DNA from: Corallium rubrum
Taxonomy: Eukaryota; Cnidaria; Anthozoa; Scleralcyonacea; Coralliidae
DNA: 64,000 nt
Direction: 5' to 3'
NCBI GenBank assembly: GCA_964035015.1
Contig: OZ036003.1
Location: forward strand, 2,385,261-2,449,260
Part shown: piece by piece, positions 46,301-60,900 of the stretch
How the letters are laid out: every line of letters starts with the position of its first letter
How positions within the stretch are numbered: the first letter of the stretch is position 1
The notes under the pieces: model-generated
Seen by the model: the letters and a program-made list of their open reading frames with translations, nothing else
Told to the model about the DNA's origin: nothing
Database searches by the model: none
Position numbers and translations under genes: made by a program

Positions 46301-49300
46301 CTTGGATCAAATGGACATGTAACATCTATCAACAAGCAACTTCTGTCTTTTTTATTCAGGGTTAGTATATCTGGTCGGGAGTGTTCTATCTCCCTATCAG
46401 TTTGAATTTTCATATCCCACAGTATTTTTACATTTTCATTTTCAATGACACCTTCAGGTTTGTGCTCGTACCACTTTTCTGCATGCTCCATATTGTATTT
46501 CTTACACAATTCCCAGTGTATCACCTGTGCTATTCTGTCGTGCCTCCAATTCTTATACTGTTTTTGGGCTAACATCTTACATTCCGAGAGAATATGTGCT
46601 ATTGTCTCATCACGTTCTCCACATAGCCTGCATGCAGCAGATATGTCTTCCTTATCAATCACTTTCCTGATATATTTAGTCCGCAATGCTTGGTCTTGTG
46701 CCGCCATCAGCATTCCTTCTGTTTCTCTCTTCAGATTTCCCCTTTTCAGCCAATCCCAGGTCTTACAATCTCTCCCCTCCTCGGTACTAGTGTAAAATTT
46801 TCCATGTAAACTTTTTCCGATATACTTATTACGTCTCGAATTCTGGATCTCCTTTTTCTCTTTCCCTTCCTCCAACACCTCCTCCTTACTTACCAGGATT
46901 AATAACTTTTCGTCACTGCTTTCGACGTACTTCTGCAGACTATTTACTTCAACATTAACACGATCTTCCACACTAATTAACCCTCTACCTCCTTGACTTC
47001 TTTTAAAGTAAAGCCGATCAACGTCACCTTGGGGGTGGAATGCTCTATATACTGTTAACAATTTTCTAGTTTTCCTATCGATCTTTTGCAGATCTTCCTT
47101 TGTCCACTTTATAATTCCTGCACCGTACCTGATAATTGAAACAGCTCTTGAATTCATGGCAGTTATGGTATTTGTTCCGTTAAGTTTTGATTTCAATATT
47201 TTCCTGATTCGTCGATAATATTCTTTCACGATCTTCTCTTTCATATCACCGTCCTTTACTCCGTCTGCCTCCAAAATTCCCAAGTACTTATATCCCTTAT
47301 CAATTTCCACTTCCTTGATTTGTTGGTGGTCAGGGAGTTTAATACCTTCACTGAGTACGTATTTACTCCGCTTCATTACTAGAATAGCACATTTGCTGAT
47401 ACCAAACTGCATTCGTATGTCTTCACTGAAAATCCTCACAGAATTTACCAATGTGTCCAACTGTCTCTCAATTTTCCCATAAAGCTTCAAATCATCCATA
47501 AACAATAAATGGTTTATGGTCCCCCTATTTCCACCAAAGTCGTACCCCGCTTTCACTTTTCTTAAAATGATCGACATAGGTATTAAAGCTAGGACGAAGA
47601 GCAGTGGGGACAAACTATCACCCTGGAAAATCCCTCGCCTTATTTTCACCGTCCCTAATATAACTTTCCCGACGTTAATTCTCTTTCCCAATTCATCATA
47701 CTGCTTTTAATTAAACCTGTTATATTTCCGGCTATTTTAAATATACCTAAACATCTCAATATCCACGAATGAGCTACCATATCGTAAGACTTCTGATAAT
47801 CAATCCATCCCATTGCAAGTCCAGTATGTCGTCTCTTACAATTTCGCAGTATCATCCTATCAATCAAAAGTTGATCCTTCGTCCCTCTAGAATCTTTTCT
47901 ACAGCCTTTCTGTTCATTAGGAAGAAGATTTTCCCCCGCGAGGTGTTTATACATTTCTTCTGATATCATTCCAGTTAACAATTTCCACATCATCGGAAGG
48001 CACGTGATCGGTCTAAAATTGGTTACTGCATTCCCTTTATCCTCATCCTTCAACACAAGTGTAGTCACTCCTTTTGTTAGCCATCTCGGTACATCGCTTT
48101 GATTTATACACTTATTTAAGAGTTCAGCTAAGATTACCCTCACTGATCTCACATGCTTCAACCAGAACCCTTGGAGTCCATCGGGCCCGGGAGCTTTCCA
48201 ATTTGGCAGTTTACTTGCTTGTTTTGCAATCATTTCTGGTGTTATTTTAATATCTCTTTGTTTCTCTGTTCTAGCATATTCATTTTCCAGTTCGTTAATC
48301 CATGTTGCCCTATCATTGTGTACCACTTCTTTACTCCAGATATTATTCCAATAATCTATACTTTCTTCAGCATTAGGTATAACGCTGTTGTCTGTCTCTA
48401 TACCATCAAGTTTTGCGAATAGTTGTTTCTGGTTATTCTGGAACAGTCTATTTTGCTGATATTGGTCTATTCTGCTTTCATATCTCTTAATCTTAGCTGC
48501 TTTTGCTGTAATTCGCTGCTTCACCTGCTCTATCACAACCCTCAAATCTTTCCTAAATATATCATATTTTCTCTCCAACTTATTAAGTATACTTTCTCTA
48601 ACTAATCTACCTTTTTTCAGGTATTCTAGTCGACTCAAATCCTTCTTATATCTTTTATCTGTCCTTCCAGCCTTCTTTTCCACCACGGTTCTTTCTTCTT
48701 GAATTCCCTTTTATTTTTCACTCCAATCTGCTTTCCCACGACATTCGCAGCTGCTTTAAGGAGATTATACATCTGCTCTAAATTTTTTACTTTAAAATAT
48801 TGTACCACCTTCTGAACTTTTCTGGTCATATTCTTCAATTTTCTGCGATCAAAACTTCTCATATTCGATGGGATTTGGACATCGTCGGTTTTCATCTCTT
48901 CAAGTAACAAGTCCAAGATATTGATTTCTTCTTCCCCAAGGTTATCTCTTTGCATTCTCTCAAGTAATTCTTCTCTTCCATTCTCTGGCGTTGTATCCCT
49001 TTCCTCAATTGTTGGCTGTCTGCCTTCCTCTTGTGGAGGTACTTCGACAATTTCGTCACAGGATTCTGGGTTTTCTATTTCCCTCCTGATTTCTTCAATC
49101 TCTAGCTCAGATAGCCAACCATTATTTCGGATCACCAATACCTGTCCAGCAAGTTTTTGTTCTGACAATTCAAAAACACCAATGTCTTTCCAAATGTTAT
49201 GCATTCTCTTCCTAAATCCTCTCTTGCTAGGTTCGCTTACCAAGTAGCACTTCATTGCAAGCTTTCTTTTTTAAGTTTTTTCGTCCATTTGGTCTTTACT

Positions 49301-49731
49301 TTTTCAGCAGTAACATGTTGACGGTATGTTATCGGCTGCTGCCCCCGTACGTCCATACCGAGCGTGACACCATCACCATTTCTGGTTCCAGTCTCATTTA
49401 CGCTGTTATTTCTAATTCTGTTAGAAGTCATAATTACATCATAATAGTTTATGAGACACCAGCAATTGTAGAGTACATCCTACGTTGCCTGGTACATAGG
49501 ATATGGCTTACTACTACACAGGGTCGCCATTTCTGCGTAGGAACCGTTTGTGGCTGTCTTTACCCTTCAACCATTCATCCATCGGCACGGTAAACACCTT
49601 GGATTGGGAATCGTAACCCTGATTTGGGAGACTGGGGATTACTTGTACTTGCCTAAGGTACAATCCCAAGGGCGGGAGCGCTTTATCCTTCCCGCAGTAG
49701 ACGCAGTTCAACTGGTTCTACCCCACTGCCC

Positions 49732-49825
<94 letters not shown>

Positions 49826-51882
49826 GCAATAGATATACCAGGCGGGAAACGTAATTTGAAAATGAAAATAAGTGCCCAGCAAATAACTCTTAGACAAGAC
49901 ATAACTTCAAAGATAAAATTTTTAATTAGCTAACGTTTCGTTGCTTAAAGCGCAACATCAGAGCAGTTTGAAATCTTAAGGATAATTAAGTATTTATGTA
50001 TACGTTGGTTCAAACATATTACAAACGGTCAAAATAGTACAATAACAAATTCAAAAATTAAAGAAACAAATGAACGTAAAGATTTTAAGATTATAAATAC
50101 AAAAAGTAAATAAAATATCATGTTTCAGATAGTCAGTTAAAGAGTATGATTATAACAATTAGATTAGTCATAAGCTACAACAAAGAAAGAGGTACTGAAC
50201 TTATGTTTGCGTTAAGGACGGGGTTAAGTTTAGAAATTAGAAGACTTTCCCTCAGTAAGAGTTCAAATTTTGAAGTGGAAGAAGCCGTAAGTATTTTAAA
50301 ATCAGAGGGAGCAACGGGATGATCAGTTTTGAGCTTATGAGAAAGAACACTTGACAAGGCTGACACAGAACACTTCTTTCCAGTCAACGGCGAAACACCC
50401 ATATGTTCTGAGATACGTGTGAATGTGTCGGCGTGTTTGTCCGACATACAATGCACCACAGCATTGACACTTGTAAGAGTACACAACATGTGATCTCAGT
50501 CCAAAGGGAATTCGGTCCTTGAAATGAAAAAAGTTTGCGAGGCGAACAGAAGGACGAAATATAAAACGGAAGTCAACGGTTGCGGATATGCAGAGGAGAG
50601 TAGTTTGCGGAGTTGGGTTCGTATCACCAGACCATGGGAACCAGTAAAAGGAAGAGAAAAATACAGAATTTGTTTAGAGCAAGAGTGAATATTATGGCTG
50701 GTAGTAAATATTTTATCTAAAAAGGTACCAATACACTTGTCCAAGAATGGGACTAGAACCATTAAGAGTGAAAATTTGTTTACGTTTCTCTAGCTCAGCG
50801 TGGAAAGAAACATAAGAAGAACATATATTAAAATAACGAGAGACTAGCGAAAGAATAAGTCCTCTTTTATAAGAGATGGGAATAAAGCTGTCAAAGTTAG
50901 TGAATAACCCAGTGGATGTACGTTTAAGAAAGCACCATTAGAATGGGTTATGTTAACATCTAAAAAAGGAAGAGATAAGTCATTTTCTAGCTCATGAGTA
51001 AATTGAATTTTAGGACGTCTGGAAGTAAGATGTTCCTGTGAGCGGAGAATTAGAAAACAGTCATCAACATAGCGATGATAAAAGATGAGAAGGACAGTCA
51101 GTCAACCATGATTTCTCATGAAAAGATAAGAAAATGTTAGCAAAAAGTGGACCAAGCGGTGAACCCAAAGCAACACCATCAATTTGTTCATACAACTCAC
51201 CATTGAACAAGAAATGACAGTTTTTAACAGAAGAATTTAAAAGATTAGTAAACTCTTCACGAGAAAAGCCATGGAAACCGTACAGTTTGAGAAACTTTTG
51301 TCCACAATAATGCCATTGGTTTCATCTAATGGAATGCTAGTAAAGAGAGATTTAATATCAAAGCTAGCCATTACAACACAATTAGTATCTATTGAAAGAT
51401 GAAGAAGTTCTTTACGAAACGAAAATGTGTCAGTTATGGTGTAAATATTAGTTGATATAGGACGGAGGAGAGGAACAAGAAATTTAGCGATTTTATAGAT
51501 GTGTAGCTATGGAGGAAATTATAGGTCTTAGAGGAAAATTAGGTTTGTGTACTTTAGGAAGTCCGTATAAGATACCTGGTCGAGAACCGATTGGTGTAAG
51601 TTCATCGTACAATAATTCAGAAATTACTTGATTAGTTTCAAGTTCTTTAAGAAAGTTCCGTACGCGAGTTTCACGACCAACTGTCGCCTTTATAGGATCT
51701 TTGTTTAAACAGTTAAACTTAGTGTTCTCGTTAAGAATTTCTTGCATTCTTGATGTATAATTTTTCCGGTCAATGACAACAACATAAGTTCAGTATCTCT
51801 TTCTTTGTTCTAGCTTATGACTAATTTAATTGTTATAATCATACTCCTTAACTGACTATCTGAAACATGATATTTTATTTAC

Positions 51883-51925
<43 letters not shown>

Positions 51926-54900
51926 GTTATTGTTATTGTTATTGTTATTAGTGTACAACTTCTGAATACTCAGTCAGCGTCTTTACTGTCTTATCAACTT
52001 CATTGGAGTACCCTCCAAGTACGTTTATAATGATGTTGTGTTGGATGATTTGGTATCCCGGAAATTGCCCCTTCAACTCCCATCGTAGCAATCCATACTT
52101 CTGTCACCCCCCCCCCCCCCCCCTCATCTTTCAGCTGACGATTTTCTATCCATGGACAGCTCATTTCAATCACGATTACCTTCTTTTCGATCTTATCTAC
52201 TATCCTTGCGTCAATCCGGTTGGCTCTTACTTCTGTATTTTCCACGTACAGTGGTATATCCCAGAAGGCTTTCGCTCGTTCGTTTTCATACAGGGACTGA
52301 TGATATCAACTCTCGATCCCTTAGCATCTCAAAAACTTTTCCGAGGAAAATACATCAACGCTGTTGATCCTAGTGGATGTTTTCCTCCGTTCTCGCTGAT
52401 CACTTTACGAGTTTCTCTGTCCAGTCTTTGAAACTCTGCTATGGGCCATACTTGCGTCCACATTAAGTAACTGAGGGTAGGAAGTGCAAACTGGTTTGTC
52501 GCCCAGAGGAGGTATAAAGCATGTCCCACAATGCACGGGAACTATGGTATCCAAGCAATTCCAAGATGGCGTCGTTTTCGTGACCGCAATTGCCTTGTAT
52601 GAAATCTGTCACGAGGACATGCCCTATGCAAATTAGTCGATTAATATATGCTATAGTAAATGATTATTGTATAAATTTGTTATTTATTATGCTAATGTAT
52701 AAATGGAAGCCAGTGATTGGACAAAATCGCTGTGAACCCTCATGAGGTAATATTATCTCGCCACTTCGTTGCGGAATGGTGATTATTAATCGTGATACGT
52801 GGCATCTTTCCTCAAGAGCTCTGAAGTATTTTGTGTGCTATTCGTTGTATTTGGTGTATTTTCTGATTGAAAATATAAAAAGGCTCCTTCAGGCTCCACG
52901 ACATTCAGTAAGACTAGACCTTATGTTTATGACTTGACTTTAATATATTACTTCAGTGTTGCACGCGCCTTCTAATATCTGTATTTTCGCCTTAACATTA
53001 CTGATTTGAACATCGACCCCCAGCCCTAAAATCCCTCGTGAAGAGGACTGGAAGGTCGAGATGCGTCGAGGGTTATCTAAAGAATTAAAGCAGACCTACA
53101 TGAATCCTTCCACGCTTCATTCTTATAATCTTCTCCCGAACGTACATCAAACCACAGGCATATTTTGCGGCGTATCGACTGAAACTAGACACTTCACATG
53201 AAACGTCTTAACTGCTGTGGTCAAACGTAAAGTATTATGCTTAAAAATGAGCCGGCAAAAAACTGGCAAAGTTGTAAAGCATACCACCTATAGCAGTGTA
53301 TTGTAGCTGCTGTGGTAGAACACAAAGTATTACGCTCAAAACTAGTCCTCACACAACGCCAGTGAAAGTCCAACTATGTACCCACCGTAATCCGTATTAT
53401 CAGAGCCGTATTATATAAAAATTATAAATTACTTATGTCATTGTACATACATTTATAATATGAGACAAACACAAAATGTTCAAAATTATACTTTTATTCA
53501 CCTACAAAAATCACAACACCATAACACTTGAATACAAAGAGGATGACGCATCATCCCAACATGATCGACGCAATAGGTAATTGCTACTCTTCTCTCTCTT
53601 AGTTTTCCCACATAACTGAAGTGAATAAACACCTTGCCCCGTTAATAATATAATTGCGGAAACCTTCTTAGCTGCAGTAAACTACCAAGATTTATCCGTT
53701 CTTCAACAAACTTGATTCGCCCTGCTCGACTTTCATGTTCTACACTGTGTCACTGTACATAAATAATGCTCGGCCGCGCGCGTGCTGCGTTGATAATATA
53801 GATTGTGTGTGGTGCATTGTGGGATATGCTTTATACCTCCTCTGTTTGTCGCCAAAGCTTTGTTGAAATCTGATAGTGGGCTGGACCAAATCACCTTAGC
53901 ACCCGGCTGTCATCCTGTTTCACATTTTCCATAACCCCTAGGAACTTGTAGTATGCTCCCTCCTTCAGGCTGGTAATCACATCCGATTCACCTACTTTTA
54001 TTTCTGCTGATCTCGTATCCAACTCACCTCTCTTGACATGCACCACCGAACACTTTTTCTCATTCCATTGTAAGCCGGCATCTGCCATTTCTGGCTTAGT
54101 TGACCCACACGTAGTTAACTCTGTTTTAAAAAGTCTAGTACTCCCTAGTTCAAGTTGTTCATTTAAATTCTAATTGTAATAATTATTATGTATTTAAACA
54201 CAATTATACAAAACACACGCACAGAAACAGCTGTAAATTATATGTTGATGCAAACAAATGTGTTACAATGCATCACACTTTTCTGAAGACGCCTCGAGAA
54301 TACGGGCCGAAACTCAGAATTTAAATGAAAACATAGTGAAACCCACAATTGTGTTTTATTTACTGATTTATAAATTGCCATGCAAAGAAGCTTTAAACAA
54401 TATAAGAATATTTCTATTTCGTGAAAGATGTTGGCTGTCACCTCGTTGAATGGAACATTTCATCTTTTACGTCATAAAAATATTCTTACTAACAGTCATA
54501 TGTTTAATTCTATCTAGGAATCAGAAGCTCTTGAATTGTACAACAAAGCCTTACAATTCCAACAACAGGGCAATCACGAAAGAGCCAAAGAGTATTATGA
54601 CAAATTATTGAATGCATCTTTTGTTGCTGAGGTGAGTGCTCTTAAATATATATTTAGATTAGCACGAACCCATCTGGAACATCCTTGCTTGCCAAGCTGC
54701 TGCCTCCTCCGCAGGCCCTCGTTGCATCATGGACAGGTCACACACGCCGAATTTAGGGCCTGCAAGATCCTGTAAAAATTTGGCAAAACTTGGCACGGAA
54801 TAAATTTGCATAATTAAAGCCAACTTATATGTGCTAATATATAAATTACAGTTAATGAGACAACGTTCACTACAAGCTGTGCCAAAAGCTTGAACAGGAA

Positions 54901-57900
54901 GGATGGCGGCGAAGGTGTTACTCCCAACCTATCATCAACCGATATATATATATATATGTACATGCCAGATAGTTCTAAAGGTCGTTTTCTTCCAGCTTGC
55001 CATTGCACGTGAAAAACAAGTGATACGGCACTGCTAACCAATTAGAACATTACTTCTCTCTTCGGCGGGAAAACTAACCAATTACATTTCGCGCAAGAGT
55101 CACATATAAGCTCAAAACGCGCCAAAACGAATCACTTTATCCAAGAGCTCTACATTGAAAGTTACTTGTAAGCTCTACACAGGAATTTTTTCTTTGAGTG
55201 TGTTAATTCCTTGTGCGATGCCTCCCGTTCGACGTGGCAGAGTTAAGGACCGGCCAACTGTGTCGTCCTCTTCGACGAATGACGAAAGCCTAGTGGATCT
55301 TCGACAGCGGTGCGCACAGAAAGGTCTACCGATCCACGGTCGCAAAGATACGCTCATCGCCTGTTTACAACAACATGCTGCAGCCAATGCGAATTCCTCC
55401 AGTGTTCCTTCATCGTCTACAACACCATCATTACCACAGCCTGAACAACCTCCTGCGCTGTTAAACGAGTCGCAGTTGGCACAAATTCAATCTATCGTTA
55501 CTCGAAGCGTCGAACAATCGGTGAACGAGATAGCGACCGACGCAGCCCGCGCTGCTGTTCAAGCAATGACGAACTCGACGCCTGTTACCGGTACCACCGC
55601 AGTTTCCCCAGTCATCCTTGACAATACAGACGAAGGCACGGTCGACGCAAGTCCTGATGGTTCTACCGCCGCCACTGGGTCGCTGCCTCAAGCCGAAACC
55701 AGCATCCCATACGGACACGGGTTCCACGACGTTCCGGCTTCCTATGTGAAACAAATCCAGTCTGGTGAGTTTTTTGATTTACATAAACTCCTACCAAGGA
55801 ACTTTTCTATTGTAACTGACGAGGAGCCTGTTATTTTCACGCTCGAGAACTCTGTCATAAAAGTTAAGAAATCGTCCCAGTCAGCTGCTAAGATTACTGA
55901 TATCGAACAGTGGACGACCGCTTTTACTATATACATGAGCATTTTAACCCATAAGTTCCCCGGTCGGGCACAAGAGTTACTCCAATATATGAGTTTGATT
56001 CGCCATGCAGCCCAAACACACCGAGGGTTGGGGTGGTGTATATATGATCACAAATTTCGCCGGAAAGCTGCTTTCAACCCATGTCTCAACTGGTCCGTCC
56101 TTGATCAGCAATTATGGTTGATGATATTCACCATATCGCCTGATATGTTAAAGCGCGAGTACCCTATTTTTTACAATGGACCCCACAAACAGGCTTTCTC
56201 AGGGGGCGAACGAGGAGCTAACCTTTGCCACGAGTTCAACAGATGGGGAGACTGTTCGCGTCAGCCATGTCGATACCGCCACATGTGCAACAGATGTAAT
56301 GGTTCCCACGCAGGATGTTTCTGTCCTACATTCAAACCAAAACCCGTCGCAGACGACGACCGATCCTCCAAGCGCAGTCACAAATCTGCCAAGTCATCAC
56401 ATTAGAGGACAAACATTATCTATTTCTACACCTATTTCTGTATTTAACTTAGAATCTGCACTTACGGGGCACCCAGACCCAAATTTTGTTTTTCAGTTGT
56501 GCAACAATCTAAGGCATGGCGCGCGAATCGGTTTTCAGGGGCAGCGTGCCCCAAGGTTTGCAAAAAATTTGCCAACTGCTTTTGCCGACCCTGACATTGT
56601 TTCTTCCAATTTGGCAACCGAGGTTTCTCTTGACCGCGTGGCTGGTCCCTTTGATAAACCCCCATTTCCTGATTTTCAAGTTTCACCAATTGGCTTAGTA
56701 CCAAAAAAGAATTCGAATAAATTTCGCACGATTTTTCACATTTCGTTTCCTAAATCGGGCGTGACCAGCATAAATTACTCTATTTCAAAAGAGGATTTCA
56801 CTCTCCAGTACGTCACTATTGATGATGCTATCGAAGGAATTAAGCGTTTCGGTCAGGGCTGTTTTCTCGCTAAGACCGATATTGAATCCGCTTTTCGACT
56901 AATACCGGTTCACCCCGACGACTATGAGCTTTTGGGTATGTGTTGGGAAGGTAAATACTATTACGATAAGGTTTTTCCGTTTGGCCTTAGGAGCGCTCCT
57001 TTTATTTTCAACCAACTTTCGGACGCCCTAGAATGGATCTTACTCAATAAATGTCAGATTTCGTTTGCATGCCATATTCTCGATGATTTTCTTCTAATTG
57101 AACCCCAAGCAGCCTCTCCACCTTATGACAGTACATGTCAACAAAGCTTATCAGCTATGCTACCAACCTCGTTCCCAGGGCCCTTATCTCCGCTCGCTGC
57201 GAAAAGTACCCTGGGCTGGGCTAGTCACGTGTCGCTGAACAAAAAATATCATTGTGGGAGGGGGTCCTATTAATGTGCTTATTGTTACGCTCGACCAGAC
57301 GTCATGTTGAAATCTTCGAAGTGTTATGCCTTCCTTTCTTGTCTTAATTTTGCTATTATAAAAAGTCCATACTGGGACAAAGTTTTACAACCATGCAAAC
57401 TGCAGGTGATTCGCTTGGAAAGTTTGTTCTTGGGTAGAGACTTACTTGCTGTTCTATCGACGGGCTATGGAAAGTCCTTAATCTTCCATGTGCTGCCTGC
57501 TTTGTTGTTTTGGAAGAAGAAACTGAAAGAGACTATTGTGGACAATCCTCTTGACCATATCTTGACCAAGTAGGTGATTCATATATTTTCTCAATTGTGA
57601 TTGTCGTCTCTCCTCAAAATTCCCTAATCCTCTACCATCCCCTCCCAATAAATTATCTTTTGCTATCACCCAGAATCTGGGTGACACGTGACCAGCCCAT
57701 GCCAGGGTACTTTTCGCAGCGAGCGGAGATAAGGGTCCTGGGAACGAGGTTGCTATGCTACTCACTTTCAAAAACATCAAAATTCCTATAGCCCCTGCCA
57801 AAACACAAGGTCCATCGCAGGTCATGGAGTTCATGGGCATTATCTTAGATACAATCAAAATGCAAGCATGCCTTCCTGCCGACAAAATTCACCGCATGCA

Positions 57901-60900
57901 GGCCATCTTTGAACAGTTTAAAAATAAGCGGTCATGTACGTTGAAAGAATTACAATCTCTTATCGGCACTTTAAATTTCGCATGTAAAGTCGTCCCACCT
58001 GGTCGACCTTTCTTACAGCGCATGATTGGCTTAACTAGAAATGTGAAAAAACCACATCATTATATAAAGCATAACGCCGGTTTCTTTCAAAATCTCGAGA
58101 TGTGGGAAAGATTTATTCTTAATTGGAACGGTGCTAATTTTTTCTTGTCTTCACGGCACGATTCGGATAGCTTAGAGTTGCACACCGACGCCTCTGGAAC
58201 GTTGGGTTATGGTGGTATATTTGGTACAAAGTGGTTCCAGGGAAAATGGGAACCTCACCAACAACTAGGAAAACCTGGGATTAGTATTGCATGGCAAGAA
58301 CTTTTCGCGATAGTTGTTGCATGTCAGATCTGGGGGGACCTCCTCCGAGAGCAACGTATTATATTTAAGTGTGATAACGAAGCTGTCGTCAACATTAACA
58401 CCAAGCGTTCTCGAATTCCAAGGGTAATGGATTTGCTTCGTCATTTGACATTATTAACCTTGCAGTATAATATATACATTCGTGCAACGCATATACCGGG
58501 TAAACGCAATGAGATAGCCGATTCTATTTCTCGTTTTCAGTTCCACAGATTCCAACAACTGGCACCACAGGCAGATACCAGTCCGTATCCAATTCCAGGC
58601 ATACTGTCTATAATCTGAATGAGGACATTCAACACTATATCAACTTGTCTGTCGCTTCTACTACAAAACAGACTTACAGCGCAGGCGAAAAACGCTTTCT
58701 CGCCTTCGTTAATTCGTACAAGCGTAAACCAATCGAACACTGTCTGCCTGCCACCGAAGCGCTCTTGACAGAATTCGTTGCGTACTTAGCCAAAACAATC
58801 AAATATTCATCTTTGTCAACTTTCGGTCGGAATAATCAACGAAAATGCATTTATTAAAGCGGGACGGGACGTTTGCCGGGTTCATCCCGGAATACCTGGG
58901 ACGTTCAACAAGCATTTCCAGTTCGTGTTGGACATGTTCGGTATTTCGCTTTTTTTTAAAGAAAACTAAGCTATTTGGTCGGATAAACTGTACGTATGTT
59001 GTAGCCAGATGAATTATCTTTCTTCCAGTATATTTGAAGCTACTACAGTGGTTTATTTCTCGAGAATACATTCAGAGAAGACAGATTATAATACATACAG
59101 AAAAAAAATTCAAAATAGCGGCCGCTATTATGATTTGGACATGATTGACAGATTATAATACATACAGAAAAAAAATTCAAAATAGCGGCCGCTATTATGA
59201 TTTGGACATGATTGGTATTTCGCTTTTTTAGGGAAACTAAGCTATTTGGTCGAATAAACTGTACGTATGTTGTAGCCAGATGGATTATCTTTCTTCCAGT
59301 ATATTTGAAGCTACTACAGTGGTTTATTTCTCGAGAAGACATTCGGAGAAGACAGATTATAATACATACGGGGAAAAAATTAAAAATAGCGGCCGCTATT
59401 ATGATTTGGACATGCTCGGTATTTCTCTTTTTTTAGGGAAACAAAGCTAGTTGGTCGGATAAACTGTACGTATGTTGTACCAAGGTGAATTACCTTTATG
59501 CCAATATATTTTATAACTTCTACAGTGGATTATTTCTTGAGAAAACGTTCGGAGTAGACGGACTAGGCAAATTTGTCAGAATTTTCAGTCGGCATAATAT
59601 CGTCCTGGCAAAACGTCCCGTCCCGCCTCCCATGTAAACAGCCCCTTAGTCTACCGGAGACTCTTGGGTTTTATATACTTTTTCGGTTTCCACAACAACT
59701 GAAACTTGAATTACGCTACACTCTAGCCTACAATTTATCAAAATCTCATTAACTCTTGGTCAGTTGACAGTCTTTGATTGCTAAATAAACCAAAAACAAT
59801 AAGAAAAACCTGTACTTTCATGACCGCCGAATTTGCTTTTGCTCGGCTGATATTTTCCCCTTCAATTCCTTTTCGTCGGTAAAAATATTATTGGCAGAAG
59901 GTCGGTAATTCTAAAACATATTGGTTTCTTCATTGTCATGATCTGTAAGAAAGTTTAGAGCGGATTTCCTGGCGTTTGTCGAACAGCGGCCGGAAAGATT
60001 TTGCAGGCCCTCTCTAGTGTCGCTGTGCATAGTGGGATCGGTCACCATTTTGTTTACAGGATCTGGCAGGTCCTCTCAAGAGTGTGACCTGTCCATGATG
60101 CAATGAGGGCCTGCGGAGGAGGCAGGCCAAGCTGGGAGAAAAGAACCTGGATACGAGGTTACATCTACATGTATGCTAGGAGAGTTTGCGGTACAATTTA
60201 TTGCGATTAAATTATGTATACGTGACTGGATAATAGATTTTTTGAGTAACCGGTTTCAAAGAACTAAACTTAGCGAAGGATGCTATTCAGAGTGGGGTTC
60301 AGTTCATGCAGGAGTACCTCAAGGAACAAAGTTGGGCCCATGGTTATTTACCAGTATGATCAATGATTTAGAAATCAACGATTTTGATTTTTGGAAATTT
60401 GTCAACGACACAACTTCGTCCGAAATAGTAATGAAAAACCAAGCAAGTAAAGCACAAGACATAGCTGATAAAGTGTCTAGTTGGTCGGTCGACAGTAGAG
60501 CTTAACTCAGCTTAACTCTTTCCTTCTCGAGAAATTAACAGAACTTTACACCTATTGCAATAGATGGCAAGTCCTTTGAAGTTGCATCTGGTGTTAAGCT
60601 GCTGGGGTTAAACATAAATAATAACCTTACTTGGAATGCTCACGTCAACGAACTCGTGACGAAGGCATCCAAAAGAATATATTTTCTTGTACAACTCAAA
60701 AGAGCTAGAGTACCGTCACGAGATCTATTGGCTTTTTATTCAACTTGCATTAGATCTATTCTCGACTATGCCGTACCGGTTTTTCACTACTCCTTGCCGA
60801 ACTATCTAATGACAGAGTTAGAGCGTGTTCAAAAGAGGGCTTTGTCAGTTACAAACCCAAATCTAGAGTACGATGAAGCACTAAGTCATTTGAATATCGA

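Larger units (their letters stand above)
51960..54150 (-). pseudogene. second RLE-type non-LTR retroelement, 5'-truncated and interrupted
   Basis: Minus-strand pieces at 53854-54110 ([33 protein letters not shown]) and 52000-52503 ([20 protein letters not shown] across the insertion, [40 protein letters not shown]) are the C-terminal half of an RLE-type retroelement. A frameshift sits near 53895. The catalytic FxDD part is missing. A 1341-bp DNA element splits it at 52504-53844. It is a different family from the copy at 46060-49255, sharing few exact words. Confidence 0.75.
56176..58830 (+). pseudogene. DIRS-type ORF2: reverse transcriptase, RNase H, partial tyrosine recombinase, disrupted
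   Basis: RT motifs: [52 protein letters not shown] and the active site [11 protein letters not shown] near 57068-57105. The frame is cut at about 57163 by a 588-bp DNA element and resumes at 57753 with [19 protein letters not shown]. RNase H follows: [39 protein letters not shown] and [10 protein letters not shown]. After a stop at 58618, an overlapping frame from 58621 encodes the recombinase N-terminal helical domain ([38 protein letters not shown]). It breaks off at about 58830, so the catalytic Tyr domain is missing. The element is dead. Confidence 0.82.

Noticed and set aside
55174..55942. Minus-strand ORFs opposite the DIRS Gag and RT
   Set aside because: Shadows of the sense frames with no domain likeness.
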